NCBI RefSeq assembly: GCF_043235035.1
Contig: NZ_JAZAQF010000086.1
Coordinates: forward strand, 1 to 64,000
Origin: CACIAM-69d sp001698445
GTDB lineage: Bacteria; Cyanobacteriota; Cyanobacteriia; CACIAM-69d
Length of the DNA stretch: 64,000 nucleotides
Direction of reading: 5' to 3'
Under the pieces are notes generated by a model. The model did not search any database and was not told the DNA's origin. It saw nothing but the letters and a program-made list of their open reading frames with translations. Position 1 is the first letter of the stretch; every line of letters starts with the position of its first letter. A program made the translations under genes and the position numbers. Shown piece after piece: positions 33,424 through 41,770 of this stretch.

Positions 33424-34020
33424 ATGGCCAAGGCTCAGCCCTATCAACCTTCGTTATTGCGGTTTTTGCATGGCATCAGCGCCAGCTTGGGGATTGGGGC
33501 GATTGTGACGGCGGCCCTGACCTACAACACTTACGATGGCCGGTGGGGACGGTTGCCGTTGCCCCCGATCGCGGACATTGAAGGTTTGCACGGCACATTC
33601 GGTCTGTTTTTCCTGGTGATGTTGTTGCCGCTGGCGCTATATAGCTTTTATTTAGGTTCCCATCGGTTGCTTTCGATCGCGGCGCTGCGGCAACTGGGCA
33701 ATCAGCAGGCGGGTCAAACCTGGCGATCGCTCCATCGCCTGGCGAATACGTTGATGTTGTTGGCGGCGGGGCTGGCGGTGGTTTCCGGCCGACAAATTAA
33801 GGAGGAATGGCTGCCGGCCGGGGAGTTTCACCATGTTTGGTATTCCGTACATTTGGCGGCTTGGGTGGTGATGGTGTTGTGTTTGGGGCTGCATGTGGCG
33901 GCGGCGTTGCGATCGGGCGGCTGGCCTCTAATTCGATCGATGTTGAGCTGGCAGGTGCGATCGAGCGATCGGCCCCAAGCTTGGTGGTCACAGGTTCAAG
34001 GCATTTGGCGACGTTCGTAG
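33424..34020 (+). CDS. b-type-cytochrome-like four-helix membrane protein
   Basis: A 198-aa protein with four or five hydrophobic helices and histidines at helix positions: LRFLHGISASLG, DIEGLHGTFGLF, WRSLHRLANTL, FHHVWYSVHLAAW and LCLGLHVAAAL. Such spacing is that of cytochrome b561-type proteins that bind haem b between helices and pass electrons across the membrane. No redox partner is encoded nearby. Start: the ATG at 33424 has a GAGAGG box seven bases upstream. The stop codon lies inside the first arm of a foldback element (34016-34124). Confidence 0.7.
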   Translation: MAKAQPYQPSLLRFLHGISASLGIGAIVTAALTYNTYDGRWGRLPLPPIADIEGLHGTFGLFFLVMLLPLALYSFYLGSHRLLSIAALRQLGNQQAGQTWRSLHRLANTLMLLAAGLAVVSGRQIKEEWLPAGEFHHVWYSVHLAAWVVMVLCLGLHVAAALRSGGWPLIRSMLSWQVRSSDRPQAWWSQVQGIWRRS

Positions 34021-34124
34021 GGGCAGGGTTTCCCTGCCCAGTTCCCGTGATCCTTGGGTGTTCCCAGGGGGGGACAGGGTTGCCGCGATCGCCTGGGTTA
34101 GGGTTGGGAGACCCAACCCCTACG
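34016..34124. repeat. MITE-like foldback element with 8-bp terminal inverted repeats
   Basis: The segment begins cgtagggg and ends ccccctacg-type (ccccTACG at 34117-34124), an exact inverted pair. Inside are two more perfect hairpins, gggcaggg-ttt-ccctgccc and gggttgg-gaga-cccaaccc. The first arm contains the stop codon of the cytochrome-like gene. It has no coding capacity and may be a small non-autonomous element or a composite terminator. Confidence 0.6.
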
Positions 34125-34573
34125 GTGATGGGAATGACGACAGACCCTAAATCCCTTGTCTGTTTGTTTGTATTTGGGGCATTGGCGATTCAAGGGCAGA
34201 ATTTGGGATGGCATAGACCGCAGTTAAGGCGCAGTTAAGGCGCAGTTAAGGCATAGGCCGCAATTTTGTATCGCAACTTCTAGTTTCTGGAGTGCCTTGG
34301 GACTAACTGACGGCGAGGTCAGGCTTCGTTGGAGGGGGATAGGTCTGTTTTGGGACTGGTTCTGACGGGTCTGTTTTGATAGATTTACCAAAAATCATTT
34401 TGGATTTTTAACAAGTTGACAATTTGAATGTTTCTGTTCTTATGAATTTATATTTTGAAATTCTTGAGACGTTGTAAATTCATTAATTCAAATTCTTTGA
34501 TTCTTGAGTGGCTGGATGGTTGACCAGCGAGCAAGATGGCGAGTGAAGCGGTAGAATTCGCCTGTGGTCTGGG
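34125..34573. other. Gene-free stretch with an 11-bp tandem repeat
   Basis: No gene is seen. gcagttaaggc is repeated three times without change at 34220-34252. The part just before the ParA gene is AT-rich and probably contains its promoter. Confidence 0.6.
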
Positions 34574-35461
34574 ATGTGGGCAAAACCGGTGGCAAGCACA
34601 ACGATCGCGATCGTGAATCCCAAAGGGGGCGTGGGCAAAACCACAACGGTGCTTTGTTTGGCGGAACTGTTGGCGGCTCGATCGCCTGTGGAATCGCCCG
34701 TGGTGATGGTGGATTTGGATCCCCAGGCGCACCTAACGGCCCTGTTGGGGGCGATGGATTCACCCTCGATCGCGACAACGTTGCAAGAACAGGGGGCGAT
34801 CTGCGATCGACTGGTGGCGGCGGGTGATCGGGGATGGCTGTTGCCGGGTGGTTTGGATTTGGAGTCGGCGGCGGTGGCCTTGGCTCGATCGCCCGAAGGG
34901 TTGTTGCGGCTGCGTCAGGCCCTGGCGCAACCTTGGTCACTGCTGGAACCGTTGGGAAAACTGGATGAGCAAAAACCCAAACCATTTTTGGCAACATCTC
35001 CCGCCCAAACCCAAAGCCCTCTGGTGTTGCTGGACTGTCCGCCGGGATTGGGGTTTTGGACGCTGAGTGCGTTGGCGGCGGCGGATGGGTTGTTGATTCC
35101 GGTACAATGCCAACCCTTGGCCTTGCGTAGTTTGTTGGCTCTGATGGAAACGGTGGCCAGTGTGCGATCGCAGCTCAATCCCAATTTGCGGGTTGTGGGG
35201 GTGTTGCCCACCATGAGCGAACGACGGGCCCCTTGGTGTGATCAGGTGTTGGCGGGATTGCAAGATTGGGCCCTGGCCAGCCGAGGCGCGATCGCCCTGT
35301 TTCCGCCCATTCCTCGATCGGCTTGTTTCCCCAAGCTCACGGTCGATGGAAAATTGTTGCGATCGGGACTTGCTCGCCAACGCCGATCGGTTGTGTTGCA
35401 GGGTTATGAAGCGATCGCGGCGGTTTTGGTCGATCGTCCCTCACCCACCAATCCAACCTGA
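34574..35461 (+). CDS. ParA/MinD-family ATPase
   Basis: A 295-aa P-loop ATPase of the ParA/Soj type. The deviant Walker A motif is NPKGGVGKTTTVLCLAE (about residues 15-31). Walker A-prime is VVMVDLDPQAHL (about 43-54) and Walker B is VLLDCPPGLGFW (about 151-162). It would form a dynamic DNA-bound gradient to move a plasmid, chromosome region or protein cargo. The next gene, 157 bp downstream, encodes a small basic partner, and the gap contains three 23-bp repeats. This gives the typical ATPase-centromere-adaptor set. It is not an obvious plasmid remnant, because no replication gene is nearby. Confidence 0.85.
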   Translation: MWAKPVASTTIAIVNPKGGVGKTTTVLCLAELLAARSPVESPVVMVDLDPQAHLTALLGAMDSPSIATTLQEQGAICDRLVAAGDRGWLLPGGLDLESAAVALARSPEGLLRLRQALAQPWSLLEPLGKLDEQKPKPFLATSPAQTQSPLVLLDCPPGLGFWTLSALAAADGLLIPVQCQPLALRSLLALMETVASVRSQLNPNLRVVGVLPTMSERRAPWCDQVLAGLQDWALASRGAIALFPPIPRSACFPKLTVDGKLLRSGLARQRRSVVLQGYEAIAAVLVDRPSPTNPT

Positions 35462-35500
35462 TCAATCGCCGCTACTCATCTCCTCGATGGATGCTGCAAC

Positions 35501-35570
35501 CGATCGACTGATCAACTAATAGACCGATCGACCGATCAACTGATTAATCTGATCGATCAATTCCCCTAAT
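35501..35570. repeat. Three 23-bp direct repeats, centromere- or operator-like
   Basis: cgatcgactgatcaactaat starts at 35501, cgatcgaccgatcaactgat at 35524, and a shorter ctgatcgatcaattcc near 35548. The period is 23 bp, about two helical turns. They lie between the ParA gene and its small partner, where a parS-type site or an autoregulatory operator would be expected. Confidence 0.6.
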
Positions 35571-35617
35571 TTTCCCCATCCACTTCTCGGTTCAAATCCC
35601 CAATTCTGCAATCCACC

Positions 35618-35947
35618 ATGTCTCCAGAACCCACGGCCGGCGACCAGTTACTAGCGCAATACCTGCAACCCACCGAATCCGAGACGAATTCGCTGCCGCC
35701 TGCACCCAAGGGCCAAGCGGCCAGTTTGCGCCGGGCTACTTTTCAAGTGCGGGAGTCAGTGCTGGACGAACTCGATCGCTTCCATTTGGAACTGCAATTG
35801 GCCCTGGGCAAAAGCAACGCCCCCTATAAGGAAACGATTGTGGAAGCGGCGATCGTCCATCTCCTGAACCAAGCCAAGGAAGATGGGGGGCAATGGATTG
35901 AAAGGTTGCAACAATGGCAGCAAAGCCGGTTGCGATCGCGCCGCTAG
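35618..35947 (+). CDS. Small ParA-partner protein, ribbon-helix-helix-like
   Basis: A 109-aa protein with a disordered Pro/Gln-rich N-terminus (about 1-33). A core LRRATFQVRESVLDELDRFH then PYKETIVEAAIVHLL (about 36-88) has the strand-helix-helix pattern of ribbon-helix-helix DNA-binding proteins. The end is basic. Together with the ParA gene and the repeats between them it fits a partition adaptor like ParG or a CopG-type repressor. The family assignment is by pattern only. Confidence 0.6.
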   Translation: MSPEPTAGDQLLAQYLQPTESETNSLPPAPKGQAASLRRATFQVRESVLDELDRFHLELQLALGKSNAPYKETIVEAAIVHLLNQAKEDGGQWIERLQQWQQSRLRSRR

Positions 35948-35959
35948 CGCCGTTACTTG

Positions 35960-36424
35960 TCACTGATCGATCGAGGGGCGATCGGGCGGGGCCACTTGGG
36001 GGTGTTCCTGGCCCCAGCGATCGAGCCACCGCAACCCCCCATAGCCCAGCAAGGCCCCAAGGCCGTAGTGGACAAAATCCCACCAATCGAAATAGCTGCC
36101 AAAAATAATTTGCCCCAGGAAGGTGGCACGAACCGCCTGCAAAATCGGTGGATGCCACAGTTGCAGCAGTTCGATCACGATCGCGATCACCATCACCCAA
36201 GCACTCAGCACCCCAGCCGATCGCCGGGGCCACAACCAACGGGCCACCCCAATCAGAAAAATCATCACCAACACATCGCCCAGGTGATGTTGCACCCAAT
36301 TTTCCAAGGGGCCGTGATAGCGCTTGGTTCCCAACCCGAGGGCCGTGAGCATCCCCAAAATGCCGGCCAATGGCCAACGATTTTGGCGACGATTTTGGGG
36401 TCTAGAAGCGGTTGGAGTCGCCAT
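35960..36424 (-). CDS. DUF2809 family membrane protein
   Basis: A 154-aa protein with four hydrophobic helices (about residues 18-33, 45-63, 70-88, 120-138). Typical sequence is KRYHGPLENWVQHHLGDVLV near the second helix and FDWWDFVHYGLGALLGYG near the end. This matches DUF2809, a small membrane family of unknown function. The ATG at 36424 is preferred; a longer form from 36463 adds 13 unlikely residues. It is convergent with the ParA-partner gene, with only 12 bp between the stops. Confidence 0.75.
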   Translation of the reverse strand: MATPTASRPQNRRQNRWPLAGILGMLTALGLGTKRYHGPLENWVQHHLGDVLVMIFLIGVARWLWPRRSAGVLSAWVMVIAIVIELLQLWHPPILQAVRATFLGQIIFGSYFDWWDFVHYGLGALLGYGGLRWLDRWGQEHPQVAPPDRPSIDQ

Positions 36425-36477
36425 CGAAGGGTTTGGGTCACGTAATGGGGTTTCGACCCCCAATTTAGCGTTCTTGA

Positions 36478-36505
36478 ATGCAAGATTAGTTTAGTAATCT
36501 TGCAT
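36478..36505. promoter_or_regulatory. Perfect 11-bp inverted repeat between divergent genes
   Basis: atgcaagatta - gtttag - taatcttgcat lies between the DUF2809 gene and the ROK kinase gene, which diverge. It could be an operator for either gene or a hairpin. A second small hairpin, tgggg-tttcga-cccca, lies at about 36456-36471. Confidence 0.5.
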
Positions 36506-36620
36506 TGAAATAGCTGATTGCTGCCCTTTTTGGGGTTGCTGACCGTTGCCCAGGCTTTTGACCCGATCGCGCCGCTAACCGAGATGCCAAAATAGCGCGG
36601 CGGAGTTTTGGTACAGAGTC

Positions 36621-37514
36621 ATGGGTTCGGCAACGGTAATCGGGGTAGATTTGGGCGGCACGGCCATCAAGTTGGGACGATATACGGCCACGGGTGATTG
36701 CTTGGCTTCGTTGGTGATTGATACTCCCCAGCCGGCCACACCCACAGCAGTCACGGAGGCGATCGCCGCCGCCATTCAGCAACTCGACCCCGATCGAGAA
36801 GCGATCGCGATCGGGATTGGCACGCCGGGCCCCGCCGACGCGGCCGGGCGGATTGCCCGAGTTGCCATCAACCTGGAAGGCTGGCGCGATGTGCCCTTAG
36901 CCGATTGGATGGAAGCGGCCACGGGCCGATCGACCATTTTGGCCAACGATGCCAACTGTGCTGGCTTAGGAGAAGCCTGGTTAGGGGCCGGTCGCCAATT
37001 CCAAGACCTGCTGGTGTTGACCCTGGGCACGGGCGTAGGCGGAGCCGTCATTTTGGGGGGTGAACTATTCACGGGCCGCACCGGAGCCGCCGGAGAATTG
37101 GGTCTGATTACCCTCAATCCCGATGGCCCCCCTTGCAACAGCGGCAATCAAGGATCATTGGAGCAATACACCTCCGTGCAGGCGGTGCGGCGGCGCACGG
37201 GTCTGGAACCCCATGAGGTGGCGGCCAAGGCCGCGGCGGGCGATCTGGAGGCGATCGCCTTTTGGGCCGCCTACGGCCGAGACTTGGGAGCCGGATTAGC
37301 CAGCCTAATCTACATTTTCACGCCCGAAGCCGTGGTGATTGGCGGTGGCATCAGCGCCGGGGCCCAGTGGTTTTTCCCGGCCATGGAAGCGGAAGTGAAC
37401 CGGCGGGTGCTGCCCTCCTCCCGGGAAGGATTGCAAATTGTGGTGGCGGAATTGGGCAATCAGGCAGGCATGGCCGGAGCGGCCCGGTTGGCTTGGCAGC
37501 GATTGGCCCCCTAG
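36621..37514 (+). CDS. ROK-family sugar kinase (glucokinase-like)
   Basis: A 297-aa protein of the ROK family. The ATP-binding start is VIGVDLGGTAIKLGRY (about residues 6-21), the catalytic Asp is in ILANDANCAGLGEAWLG (about 110-126), and the second phosphate motif is LTLGTGVGGAVILGG. Then comes GAAGELGLITLNPDG. The zinc-binding motif CxCGxxGCxE of classic ROK proteins is reduced to CNSGNQGSLE: only the first Cys is left. It most likely phosphorylates glucose at O6 (glucokinase), as is common for cyanobacterial members, though the sugar is not proven. No HTH is present, so it is a kinase and not a repressor. Confidence 0.85.
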   Translation: MGSATVIGVDLGGTAIKLGRYTATGDCLASLVIDTPQPATPTAVTEAIAAAIQQLDPDREAIAIGIGTPGPADAAGRIARVAINLEGWRDVPLADWMEAATGRSTILANDANCAGLGEAWLGAGRQFQDLLVLTLGTGVGGAVILGGELFTGRTGAAGELGLITLNPDGPPCNSGNQGSLEQYTSVQAVRRRTGLEPHEVAAKAAAGDLEAIAFWAAYGRDLGAGLASLIYIFTPEAVVIGGGISAGAQWFFPAMEAEVNRRVLPSSREGLQIVVAELGNQAGMAGAARLAWQRLAP

Positions 37515-37719
37515 GGTGCGTCGATCGGGGCGATCGGGTCGGGTGAATCAAAAGCGTCCGGATTCGACCCTGCCAGCCAGAAGAGCAAAGTGGGGATACG
37601 ACCGCCGGGCCTTGGCTAGACACCGCAAGCCCAGGGTGGTTGTGCTGGCTCAGGCCAATCGCTTGGCCCCCTGATTTGCTGTTTTTTGATCGCTTGATTG
37701 ACGATCCCAGGTCGTTCCT

Positions 37720-38187
37720 ATGCCGCCGCGCGTCACGCTGAACCCCCATCTCAGCCTCGATCGCCTGCGCGATCGCTACCGTCAAGCCAAGGAAGCCACC
37801 GAGGCCCGCCGATGGCACCTGCTCTATTTAATTGCCCAAGGCTGGACCATTACCCAAGCGGCCCGAGTGGTGGACTTGAGCTATGACTATGCCAAGGAGT
37901 TGGTTCGTCGCTATAACCAACTGGGCCCCAATGCGATCGACCGGCGACCCAGCCAACGCCACCGATCGGCTCGATCGCTCCTGACCACGGAGCAACAACA
38001 GGAATTAGCGCAATTGCTGGATCAACCGGCTCCCGACGGGGGCCCTTGGTCGGGGCCCAAGGTGGCCCAATGGATTGCCGAACGCACCGGGCGCGATCGG
38101 GTCTGGCCCCAGCGAGGTTGGGAATATTTGCAACGACTCCAAGAGGGGAAACCGAGCAACCACCGCACCAACGGGAAGCAGCATTAA
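37720..38187 (+). CDS. IS630-type helix-turn-helix protein without a transposase domain
   Basis: A 155-aa protein. The first HTH WHLLYLIAQGWTITQAARVV (about residues 28-47) is followed by DLSYDYAKELVRRYNQ. A second winged-HTH region covers about 85-140 (TEQQQELAQLLDQPAPDGG, WSGPKVAQWIAERTG). This is the N-terminal DNA-binding half of IS630-family transposases. There is no DDE domain, and the gene ends cleanly. Many cyanobacteria carry such stand-alone proteins, so it may be a domesticated DNA-binding protein and not a fragment. Confidence 0.7.
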   Translation: MPPRVTLNPHLSLDRLRDRYRQAKEATEARRWHLLYLIAQGWTITQAARVVDLSYDYAKELVRRYNQLGPNAIDRRPSQRHRSARSLLTTEQQQELAQLLDQPAPDGGPWSGPKVAQWIAERTGRDRVWPQRGWEYLQRLQEGKPSNHRTNGKQH

Positions 38188-38222
38188 CGGACAACACCAA
38201 CAGAGGGGTTAATCAACAGTTG

Positions 38223-38933
38223 TTAATCGGGTTGAACCAGCGACGCTAAAAACGCTTCCCATTGAGCAATTTCAGCAGGATCGGCCTGCGTTTGCTGTTT
38301 CCAAGCCAAAATTCCCTCCGCCCCTTGCCGGGCCGCCGCCAATCGTCCCAACGCCCGATCGGCATAACACCGAAACTCCAGCGCCATAATTTGCAATTGC
38401 GGATCCTGGTTTTCTAGCCCAAAACCATTCACATCGGCGCAATGCTCATCCAGCGCCTCCCAAGCGCCGTGATATTTTTCCCAATACAAAACCCAATACC
38501 AAACCGTGCGAAATCGCTCGGCATCCCGTAAATATTCCGTGGCTACGTTCATGGCATGGGCAAAGCGATCGATCGCTTCCTCCAGCAAAGACAAATGCCC
38601 CAACGTATTGCCATAGGCCAAATAGAAATCAAAAATTTCCGCCGTTTCCAACTGCCCGGCCATGCCCCGATCGAGTGATTGGAAAATTGCCTGAGCCGCT
38701 GCATAGTTCCGCAGGCTCATTAGGCAATAGGCCTTGCGCAGTTCCACCAGCGCCAAAAATGGTCCGGTCACCACCCCTGAAGGTTGGTTGCCCAGGTCTG
38801 CAAACACCGCCGCATATTGGGCAAGGGCGCTGGCAATGTCTCCTTCGCCGGCCAACCGGGCTGCCTCATTGAAGCGATCGAGACAAACCTGAGGAACAAC
38901 CTGAGAAACACCAAAAGATGCGGGATCGGCCAT
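38223..38933 (-). CDS. TPR-like helical protein
   Basis: A 236-aa all-helical protein with paired-helix repeats suggestive of TPR or a related solenoid. Examples are AARLAGEGDIASALAQYAAV, ELRKAYCLMSLRNYAAAQAI, AYGNTLGHLSLLEEAIDRFA and LEFRCYADRALGRLAAARQG. No enzyme motif or signal peptide is seen. It is probably a cytoplasmic scaffold. Its partner is unknown. Confidence 0.65.
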   Translation of the reverse strand: MADPASFGVSQVVPQVCLDRFNEAARLAGEGDIASALAQYAAVFADLGNQPSGVVTGPFLALVELRKAYCLMSLRNYAAAQAIFQSLDRGMAGQLETAEIFDFYLAYGNTLGHLSLLEEAIDRFAHAMNVATEYLRDAERFRTVWYWVLYWEKYHGAWEALDEHCADVNGFGLENQDPQLQIMALEFRCYADRALGRLAAARQGAEGILAWKQQTQADPAEIAQWEAFLASLVQPD

Positions 38934-38972
38934 GAACCAACCTCAAAAACAAGCGCCATCGCCAGCATAACA

Positions 38973-39013
38973 ACAGCGCGATCGCACCGGAAATTACCAG
39001 GCGATCGCGCTGT
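38973..39013. repeat. Perfect 13-bp inverted repeat around HIP1 sequence
   Basis: acagcgcgatcgc (38973-38985) and gcgatcgcgctgt (39001-39013) flank a 15-base spacer, upstream of the TPR-like gene start. A second perfect 13-bp hairpin, cagggggcgatcg / cgatcgccccctg, lies at 39072-39102, between this gene and the end of phoX. Confidence 0.7.
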
Positions 39014-39148
39014 GAGGGTTCATCAACAGCTTATTTGGCGGTCTTGAACGTCTTGTGGTGGGTTGCAATGGCAGGGGGCGATCGATTCCCGATCGCCCCC
39101 TGTATCTAGGAATCCAATTGGAACCTAGGAACGAACGAACCCACTAGC

Positions 39149-41062
39149 CTACGAACCAATGATGCCGCCGTCCTTCTTGCGAATCACCAGCGTGCAATCG
39201 CGAGGAATCCGACCGCTACCTTGGGGCGCTGGGAAATTGGTCTTCGCCGGGTTCCCATCCCCAGGGTGTTGCAGATTCACAAACATCGTGCGGCGATCGG
39301 GCGTAACCGTAATGCCCGTCACCTCACAGTCCGTAACCCCCGTCAGCAGGCGGCGAATATCACCCGTTTCCAGGTTAGCCACCAGCAACTGATCATTCAG
39401 GCCCTTCTTCTGAGTACCATCGGTCTCAATGAACAGACGGCCATCGGGATCCGCCCACAGACCATCGGGGCTGCTGAACGTGCGCTCGTCGCCGTTGCCG
39501 TGGGTATCCTTCGCCAGGATGAAAATATCCCAAGTGAAGCTAGTTCCCGTGTAATCATCGCTGTCGCGCCAACTGATGATGTGGCCATCGGGGTTGGGGC
39601 CCAAGGGGTTCGCCGCATTCACCTGCGTGTCTTTGCGCTGGGTGTTGTTGGTCAGGGTGCAATAAACCCGTCCATTCGCCGCTGCCGTGATCCACTCGGG
39701 GCGATCCATCGGCGTTGCTCCCAGGGCATCCGCCGCCAACCGGGCATAGGTCAACACTTCCGCCTGATCGCTGAATTTGCCGCGCAGAGCTGGGTTGCTG
39801 ATGTTTAGCTCCAGCCAACTGCCCGTGCCGTTGTCATTGAACTTGGCCACATAGAGCTTGCCTTCGTCCAAGGGGCTGACCCCACGGGCCCGCATCGATC
39901 GCCAGTTGTCCGCCGAAACGAACTTGTAGATGTAGTCAAAGCGCTCATCGTCGCCCATGTAGACCACAATCCGGCCGCCGCGACCTTCCACCACTTCAGC
40001 CCCTTCATGCTTAATCCGACCCAAGGCGGTGCGCTTGACGGGGGTTTGGTTGGGGTTCATGGGGTCAATTTCCACCACCCAACCGAAGCGGTTTTCTTCA
40101 TTGGCATGTTCAGCGCTGGCCAAGTCAAAACGCTTATCAAACAGTTCCCAGCCATAACCAGCACCAGCCGCCGCAAAGCCGTAACGCTTTTGGGCATTAG
40201 TGGCTTTCCAAGTGCCCGTTTTGGTTTGGGCGTTGTAGGTGCTGTCGCCAAAGTAGCCGTTGAAGTTTTCTTCGCAGGTTAGGTAAGTGCCCCAAGGGGT
40301 TTTGCCGTTGGCGCAGTTGTTCAGGGTTCCCAAGGGCGGGTTACCGGCAGCGGTGCGCAACAGGGGGCTGTTGGCAGCGGGGCCGCTGAAGGTGACGGGG
40401 GTGTTCACATGGATCCGGCGCGATCGGGGGCTGGGCACTGCTTGCCACTTGGCTCCCCGTACCCGCCGAATTTCCACCACCGAAACTCCGTGGGCGTGCT
40501 GTGAAACCCGCACATCTTCCAGGCTGGTGGGCAAGTCTTTGCCAATGACGTGGCTGTTGGTTCCGTACTCGTGGTTAATGGCCAACATCCCGTTGTCGTT
40601 GCCTTGATCCAACGGGAAATACCACATCCCATCGTGACCAATGCCAATTTGTTGAGCCTGTTCAGCCGAACTGGGACGACGCTTTGGATCTCCGTTGTAG
40701 TTGGGGCCTTGGCCAGGGCCCTGCAAGGGACTGCCCCAAGGAATCAGAATGTCGTATTCATAGGCGGAGGAGATGGCCGGCACCGGGCCCGAACCGGCCG
40801 AAACGGGCACGATCGGGAAGTCCACCAATTTCCGCGCTTGGGCCAGCATTTGCCCCCCGACCAGGCCGGTTTCTGAGTTGGCTCCCGTGGCCGCTGCGGC
40901 CCCTTGGGCCAGCAGTTTGTCGCCAGCCAAGGCCGCTAAAAAGCCGCTGGCTCCCAACATGGCGCTGCGGGTCAAGAGATTTCGGCGGGACAAGCGGGCG
41001 CGCAAAATGTCTTCAAAGGGGCGGTTGTTCGATCGATTGCTGATGCCGTTGTCGTGAATCAC
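39149..41062 (-). CDS. phoX: PhoX-type alkaline phosphatase (DUF839), Tat-exported
   Basis: A 637-aa protein with a twin-arginine signal SRRNLLTRSAMLGASG (about residues 22-40) followed by a hydrophobic stretch. The PhoX/DUF839 body has landmarks MLAINHEYG (about 155), TCEENFNGYFGD (about 265), YGFAAAGAGYGWELFD and EGRGGRIVVYMGDDERFDYI. PhoX is a calcium-dependent phosphatase that releases phosphate from organic esters outside the cell. The start is a GTG at 41062 with AGGAGA seven bases upstream; an in-frame extension to 41161 lacks such support. No clear Pho box was seen in the short upstream region. Confidence 0.9.
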   Translation of the reverse strand: MIHDNGISNRSNNRPFEDILRARLSRRNLLTRSAMLGASGFLAALAGDKLLAQGAAAATGANSETGLVGGQMLAQARKLVDFPIVPVSAGSGPVPAISSAYEYDILIPWGSPLQGPGQGPNYNGDPKRRPSSAEQAQQIGIGHDGMWYFPLDQGNDNGMLAINHEYGTNSHVIGKDLPTSLEDVRVSQHAHGVSVVEIRRVRGAKWQAVPSPRSRRIHVNTPVTFSGPAANSPLLRTAAGNPPLGTLNNCANGKTPWGTYLTCEENFNGYFGDSTYNAQTKTGTWKATNAQKRYGFAAAGAGYGWELFDKRFDLASAEHANEENRFGWVVEIDPMNPNQTPVKRTALGRIKHEGAEVVEGRGGRIVVYMGDDERFDYIYKFVSADNWRSMRARGVSPLDEGKLYVAKFNDNGTGSWLELNISNPALRGKFSDQAEVLTYARLAADALGATPMDRPEWITAAANGRVYCTLTNNTQRKDTQVNAANPLGPNPDGHIISWRDSDDYTGTSFTWDIFILAKDTHGNGDERTFSSPDGLWADPDGRLFIETDGTQKKGLNDQLLVANLETGDIRRLLTGVTDCEVTGITVTPDRRTMFVNLQHPGDGNPAKTNFPAPQGSGRIPRDCTLVIRKKDGGIIGS

Positions 41063-41185
41063 GGGTCTTCTCCTAGTCCTGGCGATGCAAGTGGTGGAAA
41101 CAGGCTGATGAATAGGGCTGGCCCCGGGCGATCGGGGCATCAGGGCCAGGTCACCCCCCAAGCGGTTGCTGTCTTCGTCACTGTT

Positions 41186-41770
41186 CTAATCGAGGTCGCT
41201 GAGATAGTCCTGAGCTTGCGATCGCGTCATTTGACCCGTATCCCAAGCTTGATCAATGGTTGCGCCGCGACCACCCACACCCCGAGGGCCCGTTCCCGGT
41301 TGCCCCGACTGCGTTGGGTTAGCCGGTTGCGCCGCCACCACAGAATCGGGCTGCTCTGCAGGCTGAGGATCCGGCCGTTGCAACAGGCGACCGGACGCAT
41401 AATATTGCGTCCAGGCGCTGACCCGTGGGTTTTGTTGCCACTGCGATCGGGTAACGCTCACCGTCAAAATGGGCACCAAATTTCCATGACGATTGCCCAA
41501 CACCGCAACCCGAACCATCGAAAGGGCCGGTTTTTGCTGAAATTCCTGCGCGATCGCCGCTTGGGCCATCCGTTCGGCTTGGGCCACTAAATCGCGCTGT
41601 TCGGTCAGGGTATAAATCGGCAATTCGAGAGTTAGGCTGGGAGGGTTGGCCAGGGCGGGCTGATCAATCAAAATCAGGCCACTCCCAAGGTTCCAAGGCC
41701 CGATCGCGATCGCAACGGGATTCAGAACAGCCATGCAAACTGAGGCCAATGCAAACCTAGCCAAGCTCAT
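41186..41770 (-). CDS. Exported hypothetical protein
   Basis: A 194-aa protein with an N-terminal hydrophobic segment that looks like a signal peptide (about residues 1-42, ending in PALANPP). It has a middle part with LTVSVTRSQWQQNPRVSAW and a Pro/Gln/Gly-rich disordered C-terminus. No domain is recognised. It lies 123 bp upstream of phoX in the same direction. A GC-rich hairpin in the gap (ctggccc...gggccag) may separate the transcripts. Confidence 0.65.
   Translation of the reverse strand: MSLARFALASVCMAVLNPVAIAIGPWNLGSGLILIDQPALANPPSLTLELPIYTLTEQRDLVAQAERMAQAAIAQEFQQKPALSMVRVAVLGNRHGNLVPILTVSVTRSQWQQNPRVSAWTQYYASGRLLQRPDPQPAEQPDSVVAAQPANPTQSGQPGTGPRGVGGRGATIDQAWDTGQMTRSQAQDYLSDLD

Noticed and set aside
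35585..35605. ggttcaaatcc-like T-arm sequence suggesting a tRNA
   Set aside because: No acceptor, D or anticodon arm could be built around it.
35736..36377. 213-codon minus-strand frame overlapping the ParA partner and DUF2809 genes
   Set aside because: Shadow of the DUF2809 gene in another frame. Its composition is implausible, while the 154-aa frame has clear membrane helices and family sequence.
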